From the IMG/VR virus record IMGVR_UViG_3300046355_000046, positions 1 through 64,000 of that record: a stretch of DNA of 64,000 nt. The stretch is one strand, 5' to 3'. The translations under genes and the position numbers were made by a program. The notes under the pieces were generated by a model. It was given only the letters and a program-made list of their open reading frames with translations. It ran no database searches and was not told where the DNA came from. This document shows positions 55,601 to 62,770 of this stretch, piece by piece. Every line of letters begins with the position of its first letter. Position 1 is the first letter of the stretch. This DNA is from a virus.

Positions 55601-56381
55601 GAAAACAGCTGATGATAAGCTAGTAAAATTTGCTGATGACCTAGCTAAATTTAGTATATTGCAGTCAGGTTTACAAAGTAGTTTCATTGACTATAAAAAG
55701 GTATTAAGTACTGAGATTTACTCTGAGCTTGTAAAAACAATCTTAGATAGATTTAAATTAGACCCATCTATATCAGTAGATCAAGTATGGAAATCTTTCC
55801 ATCAGAACAACTGGTATAATAGATCAATTGTAACTAAAGCACCAGCTTGGTTAAGAATTAAGAGTGGTCAGTTGGCAATTAGTCCATTAAGTTCTGTTAT
55901 TGTTAATGACTATTTGATCAAGTATGTACGTAATCCTAAGATCAGTAAAGAGGAATTAAAAAAGATGAAGAAAGATAAGACATTGGCTCAAGCTTTCCAA
56001 CCTGTATTATTCCAAAAGACTGAACAAAAAGATAAGAAAGGAAAGATTATATACATGCCTATTGGTAAAGCTGGAAACAGAAACCGTATGCTTGAGATCT
56101 ATAAAGATGATCAAGAGTCTATTTTACCAGGTAATGTAATGCAGATAGAAACACAAGATGCCTTAACTGCAGCTGAAGGATATGTATCTGCTGAAGACTT
56201 GATGAGACAACCAGGGTTTATTAAAGCCATGGGTGAGTTAGCAGGTGAAAAGACTCAGAATAACGGTCTAAAAGCTCTAGCTGAGAATGCCTTAAAAAGC
56301 TTGAATGAAAGTAAGGAAGTAGATGATACTATCTCTAAAAAAGAGGATGAATCTGTTAAATGTAATAAAAAAGGTAAATAA
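43653..56381 (+). CDS. Giant virion RNA polymerase polyprotein, 4,242 aa
   Basis: Residues about 215-275 and 467-486 are Ala/Gly-rich hydrophobic segments, perhaps membrane-interacting during ejection. A basic/acidic linker (KKTRKKAVKKDVDEDGQEE) is near 937-966. H1843-E-A-F-E1847, followed by MLAEEFRDYI, is a zincin-like site lacking the second His. The polymerase lies in the C-terminal third: K3050-GTQ-x-x-K3056 is a candidate for the basic barrel motif; R3293-IPT is followed by GFTPITNGDMIVV and SD3332-F-D3334-I-D3336 with KLN. That order matches R-x-P-T ... N-A-D-F-D-G-D of cellular RNAP beta-prime and the DFDID site of crAss-like virion RNAPs. At about twice the size I recall for the phi14:2 enzyme, it is probably a fusion with cargo protein. 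Confidence 0.88.
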   Translation: MAENLFEQDYLSNLPENAIEGVPSTEEMPVYDTPVEAPSSIDQPEQQIATGQEPPRSKYKSYDEALNAINVEANRVFPLANESWIDPRVVPSETAKKYRGTKYGYIYGIDNDNFYGEQEGGFATFGKGIARLGLGILTKTGEGIGYIGGLLDSDNWDADIITKASDNGFSEIFRNIDDKAKNDWLPTYQEAADRNKGFWSKAFTDGDFWMTDAVDGLAFLASAWIPGLALSKLQLGANLARLASGMRVGLGAAEAAIEGAGAAVNYTKSAANAFSKLDKFNAWALATSSESMYEAKAVKDKVMDSLSYDEFGRTRYKEDGTPYTDEEKKRISGAAAQNTFIMNAGLLAATNAIELKWLGQAFGKAPGVAGAVTGAAQFGESMGVRTATSGIERFLNSKKGAFISGIGQGVLAEGYVEENGQLAIQRINEAYGTSGRMADLSNTSEVFKQYFKQTGDALMGKDTEASISIGIGGILGGIGAGVGGVRQFGRDQAATQAAVEMYNAAQENWLKFGNIYKTKLVDSTDAEGNPVKVEKVVYDDNNQPVLDEKRIAAVTSSFRAVNSALEESTKVDDKFKKDALRDTAFAQFVIAHINAGVEGTIDQKLDAVRKSDPEQIAKLGFVLGEDIDTQINRYKGLAASIIKQNKLMNADIMYDGTQDDVARKNKMVNMAAEQAAYKTILNDLLTEVTEVKNDLLSTENSSLSDGIVEQLNEYQYRIKSQEEVIAAMQKKGFVTNLETVAQEVLDGLKKSFDKLQKDNETTIATLEKDDNGFYKYEKEDRNQPGVSDNLNKKIKLKGELQNHIKGIGLEWAKYADTINGKENFLQSLSDEMLSVVDSQLKAEAAKPKPPVAIAPTQSKLSVTYKTEDDVEITTEFVTGDIYNLTDTNSGEVTKLEVMAVNEEDSSVTIKINDGDPAVIDAEELATTLANEGWTKQAVKKTRKKAVKKDVDEDGQEETEELEDNETVTTFSKTNKLPKFEEVGFNKTFGRQYLDEEDTVPNEENGTDRFFKFTAKFNLARRGYALQVITSENDTFGIRDTEFNANDIKVVVVKKQPQADGSVKYAYVNVDNELIPEGEQTKDNIIYRSLAGIDSWTVERVRREYTVDSETTDEEIQEAIDAEKAYQKTLLDNTKDGGNVYLDVVTAMPGIQRIEYTSAVGEDGKRQLSKAEVEGRVITNNPDFTDLRSVSNPDVNIGLRVSTGRGVVMAGVQAGRVVMQEYTMENGKKIYGDKVIRVFNRDLTDIEKDNLIKAFVRLSELYVQKYGYNAASGKKKIKPLSTADQAEMSIIEDYLKHILNWSRPVKGKVSDKYFWVQSGLHRGNLVIPFTKEEILKNRDKLVRGVTHHVNNKALQDNDSFTTIKFVKGKAVLDKSYDTYEEYLLAKREDGTTPPVYSSLPLYDSNTPQRTQVQIIWKDPSLVEPEAEEEVKASKKKPIAKIKGSSELMDDKIDEFLNGERTKIEVNGVTVSYEMEGGGIIIKVQKEKNIKKSKPFASQKEIADNRSEILKSITQATGYIYGANRGLKQLIAQVTQKAAEAKVTKAPTTSVTPQVADRDTETDNDLRFKNIVRSIFEIKEGNMVRPDYLKPENIEMYEDSDVAGYILKININDIDYVAIMPEMQDLRFDSIERLQQFDNSGLKKVSDETKNNILNGYTDIFDLELVDIVTKRFGKENADFVLDYLTKNKDAKQKLTLLEKGATTSVSAQDGPFFSVEEAVANAVPENGKLSAVVSQMNVKTKEVVKLAEATIAIPSGNINAAKALLTKALIAQLDIDSEEPPFRLDIGEMEATEDFGKLTKFMKEVLPMFPVKKVGHLIHGKGLGAFMRGALHIYENATIGTGFHEAFEAVWASFLTQDEKLDLANEFKAREGSFYNKFTKETKPYSEASMYDVREMLAEEFRDYILLDRSTGNKIANFFKNLWKAIQALFNITPKEKAEMNSIINDLFKKIGTGGFKNARFIKDRLASGIAYKAVADLTQKDTADLLEGLNYYFFTELFKRGNNIDSILGSLDKKQSNALLNNLWNKSVEQVSNNLSLISPKINSTLNANIDEFYREFKKNLDRYGVIFSEIEEDENNVTDTLGIRDAITIDPRSMTSTNVMLLLTSLPQTTVTRGKTVLVKNDLNQPRLANTDRVHTTLLNELSNVVSIVDKDGVRKNTLDLMMEKLDKKYKTADNNYRENYGWVRNLKLRLKYENNLGIKTPASTLNKEDVLLRVSFTKSFSNARFSPEKLIVSDEGYIYNTNPLINVNEDRIRNEWANNLKVAVQNKQTNLVKIDSSGRMMINRKSDDYIDLMDEAKARSTYDLATALNALSILGIEFTATLNELAQFENSIREQTLQILDVMKSGEIDDIADLFGRNVVGGRINTLIAIESKYSSEDNILSYNNAEGQQQFSVGQPSLLSNMINILNTVNSQEELIQTAPWLGFIDEEGEVVFNAYQTNSELLRKGGRLFDINGKRKNNTEISYHVISGLGITEVDGNNTAKLQFPERVANKIHFLLNNVVFSNINSDKSTEYGIGIPGKLMVSRRDIQKMMTTEDKSIVDMYVNHLYDEMYAATIQADSPVDIQYYRDGVFNLGHFRDIIGKDMIAKFNQDVITNEMDFEEFIEENRELIEDKITTYINNKIEDTVAFLKDLDLFIKPDTFKSDLYITDAIDNDGLDEMLGIKDTQTLNYRTGGYDSELKSRSGYTEDNIRTIAAILSLNEELLLTEQHKLIYGHPALYKDLPKRANGATSTKEAFVEDSDVVAWMDNNMVRNDGKLRSEETHQTIKNISFKDMDVVSAFYNDIAESTYAEMIASGITKEIAEKKIGARFNEQGQISGLILNKKKEFTGMIKAYMNLNEADAMAMGLPDVIRDILFMSGKFTSQREAQWDYEIAYETLVRSGAMPNAKGETIKKSDPRYKSANKAQIEAAKETFDKGNPGYVFEVLKPQYFGYAQTDNVTHPVFLKHALQPKFYRHVEGNQFEKLYIAAQKDKVDVIGFESGEKVGNVTTTDGNFLPIYNEAGEINVVTSNKGYELPTELPRQSLYSRFYGIQVEQSSKPKKFVVKGTQITKQVMSNFYENGAPVNPTIGGLIQEYNETIREMMRLGKEELLKELGLEKKGDFQYEAKDISRLVKILRREAESRDLPDNMINAINYIVNEDDTQSLEYEFDTLINRDKIDNILNSIVDSRIISQKMSGKSSPQVASTTYEAAPRNYVYLKDGIYKTLTKSELKGLTEEEKASIRMQSSDLKFYHSKDGKIQGVEMYITWPFTEVTPEELGLKLVNGIYLMPEGGIKGIDNELLKAIGFRIPTQGMNSIESIIIKGFTPITNGDMIVVPSEIVGKAGSDFDIDKLNIYLGNYFVDILGKDYSGKDFRDFMINDMISSGADQIYADNVMNVITSEQFKQINESTYTDRGKIVKGAKTSLSDISASKETQEDLAFIKASLSRYNASVKGQKVIRYIKPTLGTKESLQNKLINIMSELILRPENYAQLVAPNTTDTLKDLAEEIKGWKVDAGTKQLEDEKSPTYLRTFIGSNSIRERYLTAKRMVGIAAVHSTFHVMAQVSGLKLNNRYSSKSIYYLNAKGEDTKTVNIKLTHHGRDENGLYSIGHRLDKAGAFISELISQALSGFVDGAKDPFVFDLNFSLNTASTWFYLQHHGVPVDEIAYFFNQPILDSLFKETSKNRSSFKVINGENLTRKELFYKVIAPYYNKVVGGDLEAMLAGAAQSSKAQEDALQKLILAELNEIRDSLETFDSKELIKAIKDGSNADARLQIAVIMDYVEYEAQARLMSNFMQAIGYDTNKTKTVQENMLQIGRWERSKQENFVNNPDSILESTFLGEMKDQKEDIFSMFRNFFITLSPEIQEVFQPLYDKIDNPEFFIMKDDAINLINRYQNFVIAYLLHTTPYMNTEGKQETLNTLYQDLFTGENSFAGTLYKYKNSEDPNISDNLIIKELVPLMTDDATKTDNIMLFRNKIDTFQINNVIEAYNNLRSYGEKTADDKLVKFADDLAKFSILQSGLQSSFIDYKKVLSTEIYSELVKTILDRFKLDPSISVDQVWKSFHQNNWYNRSIVTKAPAWLRIKSGQLAISPLSSVIVNDYLIKYVRNPKISKEELKKMKKDKTLAQAFQPVLFQKTEQKDKKGKIIYMPIGKAGNRNRMLEIYKDDQESILPGNVMQIETQDALTAAEGYVSAEDLMRQPGFIKAMGELAGEKTQNNGLKALAENALKSLNESKEVDDTISKKEDESVKCNKKGK

Positions 56382-56383
56382 CT

Positions 56384-59300
56384 ATGGGTTGTAGTATAAT
56401 TCGTAATCCTGAGACTAAACAAATAGAAAGAGTATTAGCTCCTAATGGAAAAGAGTCTAGACTCTATGAAGATATTCTTTCTATTATAGGATCTAAAGCT
56501 AAAGAGGATGCTCTTAAGCTTTGGGCACAAGTGTATACCACTAAGTTTAAAGACTGGTTTGGTGATTGGGAAAGACTTGAGCGTATTAGACGTGAAGACC
56601 CGGGTATGGATGCCGGTACATTTGAGACTGTTAATGCGTTTGTATCTAAAGATATAGATGAAAACGGTGAACCTAAAATCTTAAATGGTTTATTTACTGA
56701 TAGAAATGGTAATGTAAGAATGTTCTATAATGCTTTAGAAACAAATGAAGCTCAGTTAAATGAAGACTATTTGTTTAATACTCCATTTACTACAGAGATT
56801 CGTGAGCTTGAAGAAGACTCAGAAGCTTTCTTTAGACGTAATCGTGAGCTTGCATCTATTGGTAGCCCTCAACAATATTCAGAGTATCTTAATACTGTGT
56901 TTCCTGGTAGTAGGATAAAGAGTATTGTATATCATGGTACTTTCTTAAAAGACTTAATTAAAGACGGATTCAAAGGATACGTTACTTACTTTAGTACTTC
57001 TAAGAAATACTCAGATCAATTCAGCTTTGGTAAAGATGAGAACATAATTAGAGCTGTTGTAAATATTCAAAATCCTTACACCGCTCCATCTGAGATTGCT
57101 GATGTACCAGAGGAAGTACATGATACAGATGCTTTTACTGCTCCTAGAGTAGTGAAATCTAGAAACTCTGGATATGATTCAGTTGTTGGTAAAGATGCTG
57201 GTCAAGAAAAAGGTGACACTATTGCTGTGTTTGAACCACAACAGATTCTTGTACTAGGTTCTAAAGAAGACATTGAAGGTTTTAGAAGATTTGTATCTCC
57301 ATCTTTAACTGCAAAAGATATTGAAGAAGGTACAAGACCAGAGGATGTTAAGAATAAGATTACCAAATTCTTAGAAAAGATTGGTGTAGCTATTCAGTCT
57401 GTAGATGTAATCAGAGATGCTCAAGGTAATATTGTAAAAGATGCAGCTGCTAAAGCTAGCATGTTAAATAAAATCATTCAGGTAGTAGATGGTTTAGAAT
57501 CACTAGATACACTTCCTGAAGAAGCAGCTCACTTTTTTGTAGAGATGTTAGGCCCAGGTCATCCTTTGTACAAAGAGATGGTATCTAAAATTACAGGATA
57601 TAAGGTATATGCACAAACTGTAGAACAGTATAAAAACAAAGCTGCATACCGTAATGCAGATGGTACTATTAATTTTGATAAGATTAAGAAAGAAGCTATT
57701 GGTCAAGTGATAGCTGAACATATTCTTAAGATGCAGACTGGCAATGAGACTCAAGAACGTATGAACTTTTTGATGAATTGGTGGACTAAGCTTTGGGACT
57801 TTGTTAAAGAGATATTTAATAAGTCTGAAGACAATCCATTTGAGACAGCTGCAGAAAATATCTTAGATGGTAATACTGAGTTCTTAGATACAGATATTCA
57901 GTTAGACGAAGAGTATTATCAGTTAGTAGATCCTACTCAAGGATTAAAGATGGATCAGACTAATATTGAATTAGATAATAGTATTGATCCAAGAACTGGT
58001 CAGAAGAGACACATTTATAAATACAAAGGTGAGAATGCTAAAGGGTCGGTTACTTCTACATATGTAGATAGATGGCTTAAGAAGATATTTAGATCTGACC
58101 AAAGATCAGAAAAACAAAAGCTTATTGATTTAAATAAAGCTGAGTTTGGTGATGTAATCCATAAGCAGATTCAGAATATTGTTAATAGCTGGACTTATGA
58201 TGATGGTAGCAAGCGTGATGTACAAGGTCCTATAAATATCATTCTTCCAAACGCAGTGTACACAAGATTGAATACTTACATTCAATCAGTAATGGCTCAG
58301 TATGAACCAGGTACTCAGTTTATGTCTGAGGTTAAAGTGTTTGATCAGAAAGCTAAGATTGGTGGAAGTATTGACTTAGTTGTTATCCAACCTAATGGTG
58401 TTGTAGACATCTATGACTGGAAATCACAAGAGGTGGGTAAGACACAAACTGACTTAAAGACTTACAAAGAAACTATGTATCGTATACAGCTAGAGAACTA
58501 TCGTAAGATCTTACAGCTGCAGTATGGATTCCAGAAGTTTGGAAAACTTCGTGCTATTCCTATGAGAACTAAGTTCACTATAAAGAATGGTCAGATTGAT
58601 ACTATTAAAGAATTAGAGGTTGGTAATATTGACCCTACTTTAATTCCTGATGATAAAAGCTATTTATTACCTGTTACTCTTCGTACAGAAAGTACCGGGG
58701 ACAGTCAAATGGATAGTCTATTAGAGAAACTAAATGGTATCTATGACAAGATTGATAAAACAAGATACACTAAAGAAGAGCTTTATAAGAAACGTGAAGA
58801 GCTAGCTCAGCTTAGAGTTGCTATCAGAGATTTGCAGCTTAAGAATAAAGTAGATCGTTTAGTAGAGTTAGGTCTTTTGGAGTATAAGAAGTATGCTGAA
58901 ATGCTTGATAATAAAACATTAAGCGGTAAAGAACTTCAGGATGCTATTAAGATCTTACAAGTATTTAGTGAATCAGGTGTATTGCTTTATGACTTAAGAG
59001 AACAATACTTTAACGTAGCACAAAACAGTAAAAAGAAAGGTGCTATAGCTGAGTATGAAGATCTTAATAAAAGATTCTTGACTATGACGTCAAGAGTAAC
59101 AAAGCTTATTGCTGACTTAGATATTTATAGAAAAGAACAAGTAGACAACTTGGCTAAGAAGAATGGTATATTTAATATCCTAGATGCTGAAGCACCTCTT
59201 AGTACATATAGAGGTTTACTTAGTGCGTTAAGTAATATACCACAAAGAAGCTTTAGATTATTCTCTAAGATATTACGTGTAGTTCAGAATAACAGAGATG

Positions 59301-61801
59301 CTAAGTTTGATTCTACAGCAGCTAAAATGGTTCTTCTAAAAAAGAAGTTTTTAACATGGGCTAGTGCTAGAGGGATATCTGCAGATAAAGCCATGGAAAT
59401 GATTCTTCAGATAGATGAGAAAGGTAACTGGAATGGTAACTTCTTAAATAAATATAAGTCAGAGTTCAGAGAACAAAAGAACAAAGCCATATTATCTGGT
59501 AACAGTAAGTGGATTGTAGATAATATGAACTATGATAAAGAGAAGTATGAGGCTGCAGAAAAAAGAACTATAGAAAATTTCAGAAGTGTTGGTTATGCTT
59601 TAGATGAAGAAGCTAATGAGAAGATAGTACAAAAAAAGATTAAAGAGTGGGCTCTTAATCATAAGGTTGTTAATGATAATGGAACTGTTAACATTAAAGC
59701 TTTGCTTAATCCTACTAATGGTTTTTTAATACCGGCTGATCAATGGCTTACAGATAAGTGGTTAAACCTACAAAAGCCTGAGAACCAAGCACTTAAAGAT
59801 GTGTATGATTTCTTCCAATCATTAATTGATGAGGCAGAAGATTTAGGTATGTTAGATAAAAATTCTAAAAACTTTATTCCGTCTGTATTTGCTTCTAAGA
59901 TTGATCAGTTTGCTTTTGGGGATGTAAGAAATCTATTCTCTACTAAAGGGGTATTTGAAAATCTACAAGTAGATGCAGGTAATACATATACACCAGAGAT
60001 TGATCCAACTGATGGTACTATCATTAATCGTATTCCTGTATACTTTACTTCAGATATTGGCGTGAAGAATGAAGAAACAGGAGAAGTAGACTACTCTAAA
60101 AAGTCTAGAGACTTATTTAAAGTGTTTGCTGTATGGTCAGCTCATATGTATAACTATGAAGCTATGCATGAGATTGAAGACTCTTCTCAAATGTTATTAG
60201 ATGTTGAGCGTAATAAGCGTAGCTTGGTTACGGATCAGTTTGGTAATGTTAAAATAGAAAATGGTAAAGCTAAGTCTGCAGATAATAATGACAGAAATGC
60301 TAAAATCTTTGAAGAGTTTGTAAACTTCTATTTATATGACAGAGTTGGTGGTAAGTTTAACGATGCTAAACTTACAATACTAAATAAAGAATACTCATTA
60401 TTAAAGACAGGACAAGCTGCTATGAGATTCTTTAGTCTTAAGACGTTAGCATTAAGTCCATTGTCTGGTACAGCACAGTTTGTTGGTGGTACAGGTAATG
60501 CTTTGTTCATGGCTCAGAAAGGTATTTACTTTACTAATAAGACATGGGCTAAAGCTATGTACACTGCATCAGGAAGTAAGAAAGCTTGGGCCGCATTAAA
60601 GTTCATGAACGTACTTGGTGAAGGTAATACAAATGTTATGATAGAAGAGCTAAGCTTATCTGCAACTAACAGAGTATTGACTACAGAAAATGCATACATC
60701 ATGATGCGTATGGGTGATAAGGCTGTACAGTACCCAGTAGCTATTGCTATGATGATGGAGCATATGGTGCAAGACGGTAAGATTGTTAGTATACAGCAGT
60801 TTGTAAAAGCTAAGTATAACTACAATACAGAGTTTTATAACTTACCTAGTGCTGAGCGTAAAGCTTTGATGAAGAAGATAGACCAAGAAGTTGGTGAGCT
60901 TCAAGAAAAAGAAAGTGTTTACGTTAAAGGTGTAATGGATAAAGATGGTAATTTTACTATACCAGGAATAGAAAAAGATAGTGAAACATTTTCAGACTTT
61001 AGAAATAAGATTAAGGGTGTTAACAAGCGTATTGTTGGTAACCAATCTAGAGATGATATTAACAATATTAGAACTACTCTATTAGGTCAAGCTTTTATGC
61101 AATTTAGATCATGGATGCCAGAGATGGTTGAAGAAAGACTTGAAGGACTTAAGTATGATGATGAATTGCAGAACTGGACATATGGTAAGTTTCACTCATT
61201 CTTTGGTCATGTGTTTAGTAAAAAACTTCCTAAGCTTCTTAAAGCTATTATGACTGGGTTTGGAGATGACGCTGTACTATTAGCTAAAGAAAAGTATGAA
61301 GAACTTAAACGTGAAGCATATGAGAAAGGAGAAGACTTTACTATTACTGAAGGAGAATTTGTAGATATTCATATTGGTAATCTACGCTCTATGGTAGCTG
61401 AACTTATGACACTTACTGCATTTGCTTCTGCTGTTCTATCTGTTGTATCTGGAGATGATGGTAATAGAAGAAACAAAGGAATGAAACAGTATTTATCTAG
61501 AGCTCTTAAAAAGTACTACAATGAATTTGCATTTTACTACAACCCTATTGAACTAACTAGATTAATGAGATCTCCTTTACCTGTTGTAAGCTTAGCTGAA
61601 GATATGGTTAGATTCTTAGGAGCTTTAAATAAAGAAGCTGCAGGTCAGTTAGTTGGAAATAAAGATTGGACAGAATCAGCAAAACCATTGAAGTACTTTA
61701 CTAAGATGGTACCAGTAGCTAAAGAAGCTATGTTACTATTTGCCACCTATGACGATGACTTCAGAAAAGATTGGGGTATAAAAATAGAACCAGGATACTA
61801 A
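56384..61801 (+). CDS. Giant polyvalent protein: ART-like domain plus RecB-type nuclease, 1,805 aa
   Basis: The N-terminus has LKLWAQVYTTKFKDWFGDWE, a phage polyvalent-protein signature. Residues about 180-300 look like an ADP-ribosyltransferase: VYHGT (Y183-H184-G185-T186), TYFSTS (201-206) and FEPQQILVLGS near the end. Around residues 380-480, LPEEAAHFFVEML and EAIGQVIAEHI form a helical domain. Residues 593-706 are a PD-(D/E)XK nuclease: H593 (FGDVIHKQIQ), E649, GGSID664, D678-W-K680 and Q702-LENY706. The remaining 1,100 residues are helical and probably structural. It begins two bases after the polymerase stop, so the two are made together and probably packaged together. Confidence 0.82.
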   Translation: MGCSIIRNPETKQIERVLAPNGKESRLYEDILSIIGSKAKEDALKLWAQVYTTKFKDWFGDWERLERIRREDPGMDAGTFETVNAFVSKDIDENGEPKILNGLFTDRNGNVRMFYNALETNEAQLNEDYLFNTPFTTEIRELEEDSEAFFRRNRELASIGSPQQYSEYLNTVFPGSRIKSIVYHGTFLKDLIKDGFKGYVTYFSTSKKYSDQFSFGKDENIIRAVVNIQNPYTAPSEIADVPEEVHDTDAFTAPRVVKSRNSGYDSVVGKDAGQEKGDTIAVFEPQQILVLGSKEDIEGFRRFVSPSLTAKDIEEGTRPEDVKNKITKFLEKIGVAIQSVDVIRDAQGNIVKDAAAKASMLNKIIQVVDGLESLDTLPEEAAHFFVEMLGPGHPLYKEMVSKITGYKVYAQTVEQYKNKAAYRNADGTINFDKIKKEAIGQVIAEHILKMQTGNETQERMNFLMNWWTKLWDFVKEIFNKSEDNPFETAAENILDGNTEFLDTDIQLDEEYYQLVDPTQGLKMDQTNIELDNSIDPRTGQKRHIYKYKGENAKGSVTSTYVDRWLKKIFRSDQRSEKQKLIDLNKAEFGDVIHKQIQNIVNSWTYDDGSKRDVQGPINIILPNAVYTRLNTYIQSVMAQYEPGTQFMSEVKVFDQKAKIGGSIDLVVIQPNGVVDIYDWKSQEVGKTQTDLKTYKETMYRIQLENYRKILQLQYGFQKFGKLRAIPMRTKFTIKNGQIDTIKELEVGNIDPTLIPDDKSYLLPVTLRTESTGDSQMDSLLEKLNGIYDKIDKTRYTKEELYKKREELAQLRVAIRDLQLKNKVDRLVELGLLEYKKYAEMLDNKTLSGKELQDAIKILQVFSESGVLLYDLREQYFNVAQNSKKKGAIAEYEDLNKRFLTMTSRVTKLIADLDIYRKEQVDNLAKKNGIFNILDAEAPLSTYRGLLSALSNIPQRSFRLFSKILRVVQNNRDAKFDSTAAKMVLLKKKFLTWASARGISADKAMEMILQIDEKGNWNGNFLNKYKSEFREQKNKAILSGNSKWIVDNMNYDKEKYEAAEKRTIENFRSVGYALDEEANEKIVQKKIKEWALNHKVVNDNGTVNIKALLNPTNGFLIPADQWLTDKWLNLQKPENQALKDVYDFFQSLIDEAEDLGMLDKNSKNFIPSVFASKIDQFAFGDVRNLFSTKGVFENLQVDAGNTYTPEIDPTDGTIINRIPVYFTSDIGVKNEETGEVDYSKKSRDLFKVFAVWSAHMYNYEAMHEIEDSSQMLLDVERNKRSLVTDQFGNVKIENGKAKSADNNDRNAKIFEEFVNFYLYDRVGGKFNDAKLTILNKEYSLLKTGQAAMRFFSLKTLALSPLSGTAQFVGGTGNALFMAQKGIYFTNKTWAKAMYTASGSKKAWAALKFMNVLGEGNTNVMIEELSLSATNRVLTTENAYIMMRMGDKAVQYPVAIAMMMEHMVQDGKIVSIQQFVKAKYNYNTEFYNLPSAERKALMKKIDQEVGELQEKESVYVKGVMDKDGNFTIPGIEKDSETFSDFRNKIKGVNKRIVGNQSRDDINNIRTTLLGQAFMQFRSWMPEMVEERLEGLKYDDELQNWTYGKFHSFFGHVFSKKLPKLLKAIMTGFGDDAVLLAKEKYEELKREAYEKGEDFTITEGEFVDIHIGNLRSMVAELMTLTAFASAVLSVVSGDDGNRRNKGMKQYLSRALKKYYNEFAFYYNPIELTRLMRSPLPVVSLAEDMVRFLGALNKEAAGQLVGNKDWTESAKPLKYFTKMVPVAKEAMLLFATYDDDFRKDWGIKIEPGY

Positions 61802-61805
61802 TAAA

Positions 61806-61830
61806 AAAGGGGGACTAATTATCCCCCTTT
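61806..61830. terminator. Bidirectional terminator between the two gene arms
   Basis: AAAGGGGGA pairs with TCCCCCTTT (nine base pairs, seven-base loop). A-rich sequence on the left and AATTTT on the right give a U-tract to transcripts from either side. It separates the rightward virion arm from the leftward metabolic operon. Confidence 0.88.
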
Positions 61831-62018
61831 AATTTTATATTGATAGTCATAAGAGCTATGACTATACCAAAACTTATAGATGCGTATTTGGTCAAGATAA
61901 AAGTTTTATCTGGTCTTATACCATCACACATGTTTAATACTTCACACTCTATACCAAACAGACTTCTGTCTGCATTGAATAAAGAGAATGATACTGTTGG
62001 CATTTTGTTAATCTGCAT
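61815..62018 (-). CDS. Possible small membrane protein, 67 aa
   Basis: Starts one base after the stop of the receiver-like gene (TAATATG on the leftward strand), good evidence for coupling. The last third is hydrophobic (ISFGIVIALMTINI) and could form one membrane helix; the first forty residues are polar with two Cys. The stop lies inside the loop of the terminator hairpin, so the 3' end overlaps the stem. A rightward frame over the same bases (61840-62079) is less likely. Confidence 0.45.
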   Translation of the reverse strand: MQINKMPTVSFSLFNADRSLFGIECEVLNMCDGIRPDKTFILTKYASISFGIVIALMTINIKLKGDN

Positions 62019-62019
62019 A

Positions 62020-62460
62020 TTATTTGGTTTTTGTTTCTACTGTAAATGGATGTCTACCGATGTAGCAATCTTCTGGTAGGCCCATATGTTTTTTAAATCC
62101 GTTGAGTAAGCTATGAATATTGCTAGCTCCAACAGGGTTATGACTATGTACAGAACATCCTTTTAAAGGTACGTTATTTTCCTGACAATACTCTACTAAC
62201 CACTTAGCACAGTCTAGACCAGTCTTCTCAGTATACTCATCATAGTTTGGATGCTGATAGCCTAGTGCTAACTTTTGTCTAAAGTAGTCATCAATATGTT
62301 CATCAGCTAAGTCATGATCAAATGATATAAGATCAGGCATACCATGAGTACTGATCCATTCTACAAATTGTGCGTAGTTTCTAACTACAAACCAAGATTC
62401 GTACCCCGGAATAGTTTCCGTTGGGGTACGCTGGTCATCTAAATAGAGAGCTTTCTTCAT
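62020..62460 (-). CDS. Cyclic-phosphate-processing receiver-like protein (cREC type), 146 aa
   Basis: Matches the short cREC pattern: LDD8-D9-QR11-TP at the start, SFD48-H49-D50-L in the middle, and VH105-S106-HN108-PVG and N114-I near the end. Such proteins are predicted to process cyclic phosphate ends of RNA or nucleotides and occur with RNA repair genes in phages; this is a prediction for the family. Here it is co-transcribed with MazG-like and ribonucleotide reductase genes. Start ATG is three bases after the MazG-like stop. Confidence 0.8.
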   Translation of the reverse strand: MKKALYLDDQRTPTETIPGYESWFVVRNYAQFVEWISTHGMPDLISFDHDLADEHIDDYFRQKLALGYQHPNYDEYTEKTGLDCAKWLVEYCQENNVPLKGCSVHSHNPVGASNIHSLLNGFKKHMGLPEDCYIGRHPFTVETKTK

Positions 62461-62463
62461 ATT

Positions 62464-62766
62464 TTAGTCTTTAATAAATACACCGTTTACAGTTTTACCT
62501 GTACGGCTTTTAATCTCATTCCAAGCTGCTTCTAAACACTCTGCAGGTTCCATGCCTACTTGTTTAGCTAAAATAATTAAGGTCACAAATGCATCTCCTA
62601 TACCATCTTTAAGCTCTTCTTGCTTGTTCTTAGCTAAGGCTCCAGCAGTTTCACCTACTTCTTCCATAACTTTAAGCATCTGCTTAGGTGCATTTTCTGG
62701 TTTTAAGATGTTCTTATCTTCTGCCCATCCAATTACGTTGTCAATAAGTGTGTTAAAGTTTTCCAT
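62464..62766 (-). CDS. MazG-like nucleotide pyrophosphohydrolase, 100 aa
   Basis: All-helical protein with the EExxE motif (E35-E36-V-G-E39) and E51-x-x-D54 with D58 in QEELKDGIGD, the magnesium-binding set of the MazG/all-alpha NTP pyrophosphatase family. It should split an NTP into NMP and pyrophosphate. Phage MazG proteins are thought to keep (p)ppGpp low or clean up nucleotides; which applies here cannot be told. Four-base gap from the gene upstream, so one operon. Confidence 0.88.
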   Translation of the reverse strand: MENFNTLIDNVIGWAEDKNILKPENAPKQMLKVMEEVGETAGALAKNKQEELKDGIGDAFVTLIILAKQVGMEPAECLEAAWNEIKSRTGKTVNGVFIKD

Positions 62767-62770
62767 TGTT

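Noticed and set aside
61840-62079. Rightward 79-aa frame between the two gene arms
   Set aside because: It overlaps the receiver-like gene on the other strand, follows a terminator without a promoter-like element, and has an unusual composition; the leftward 67-aa frame is better placed.
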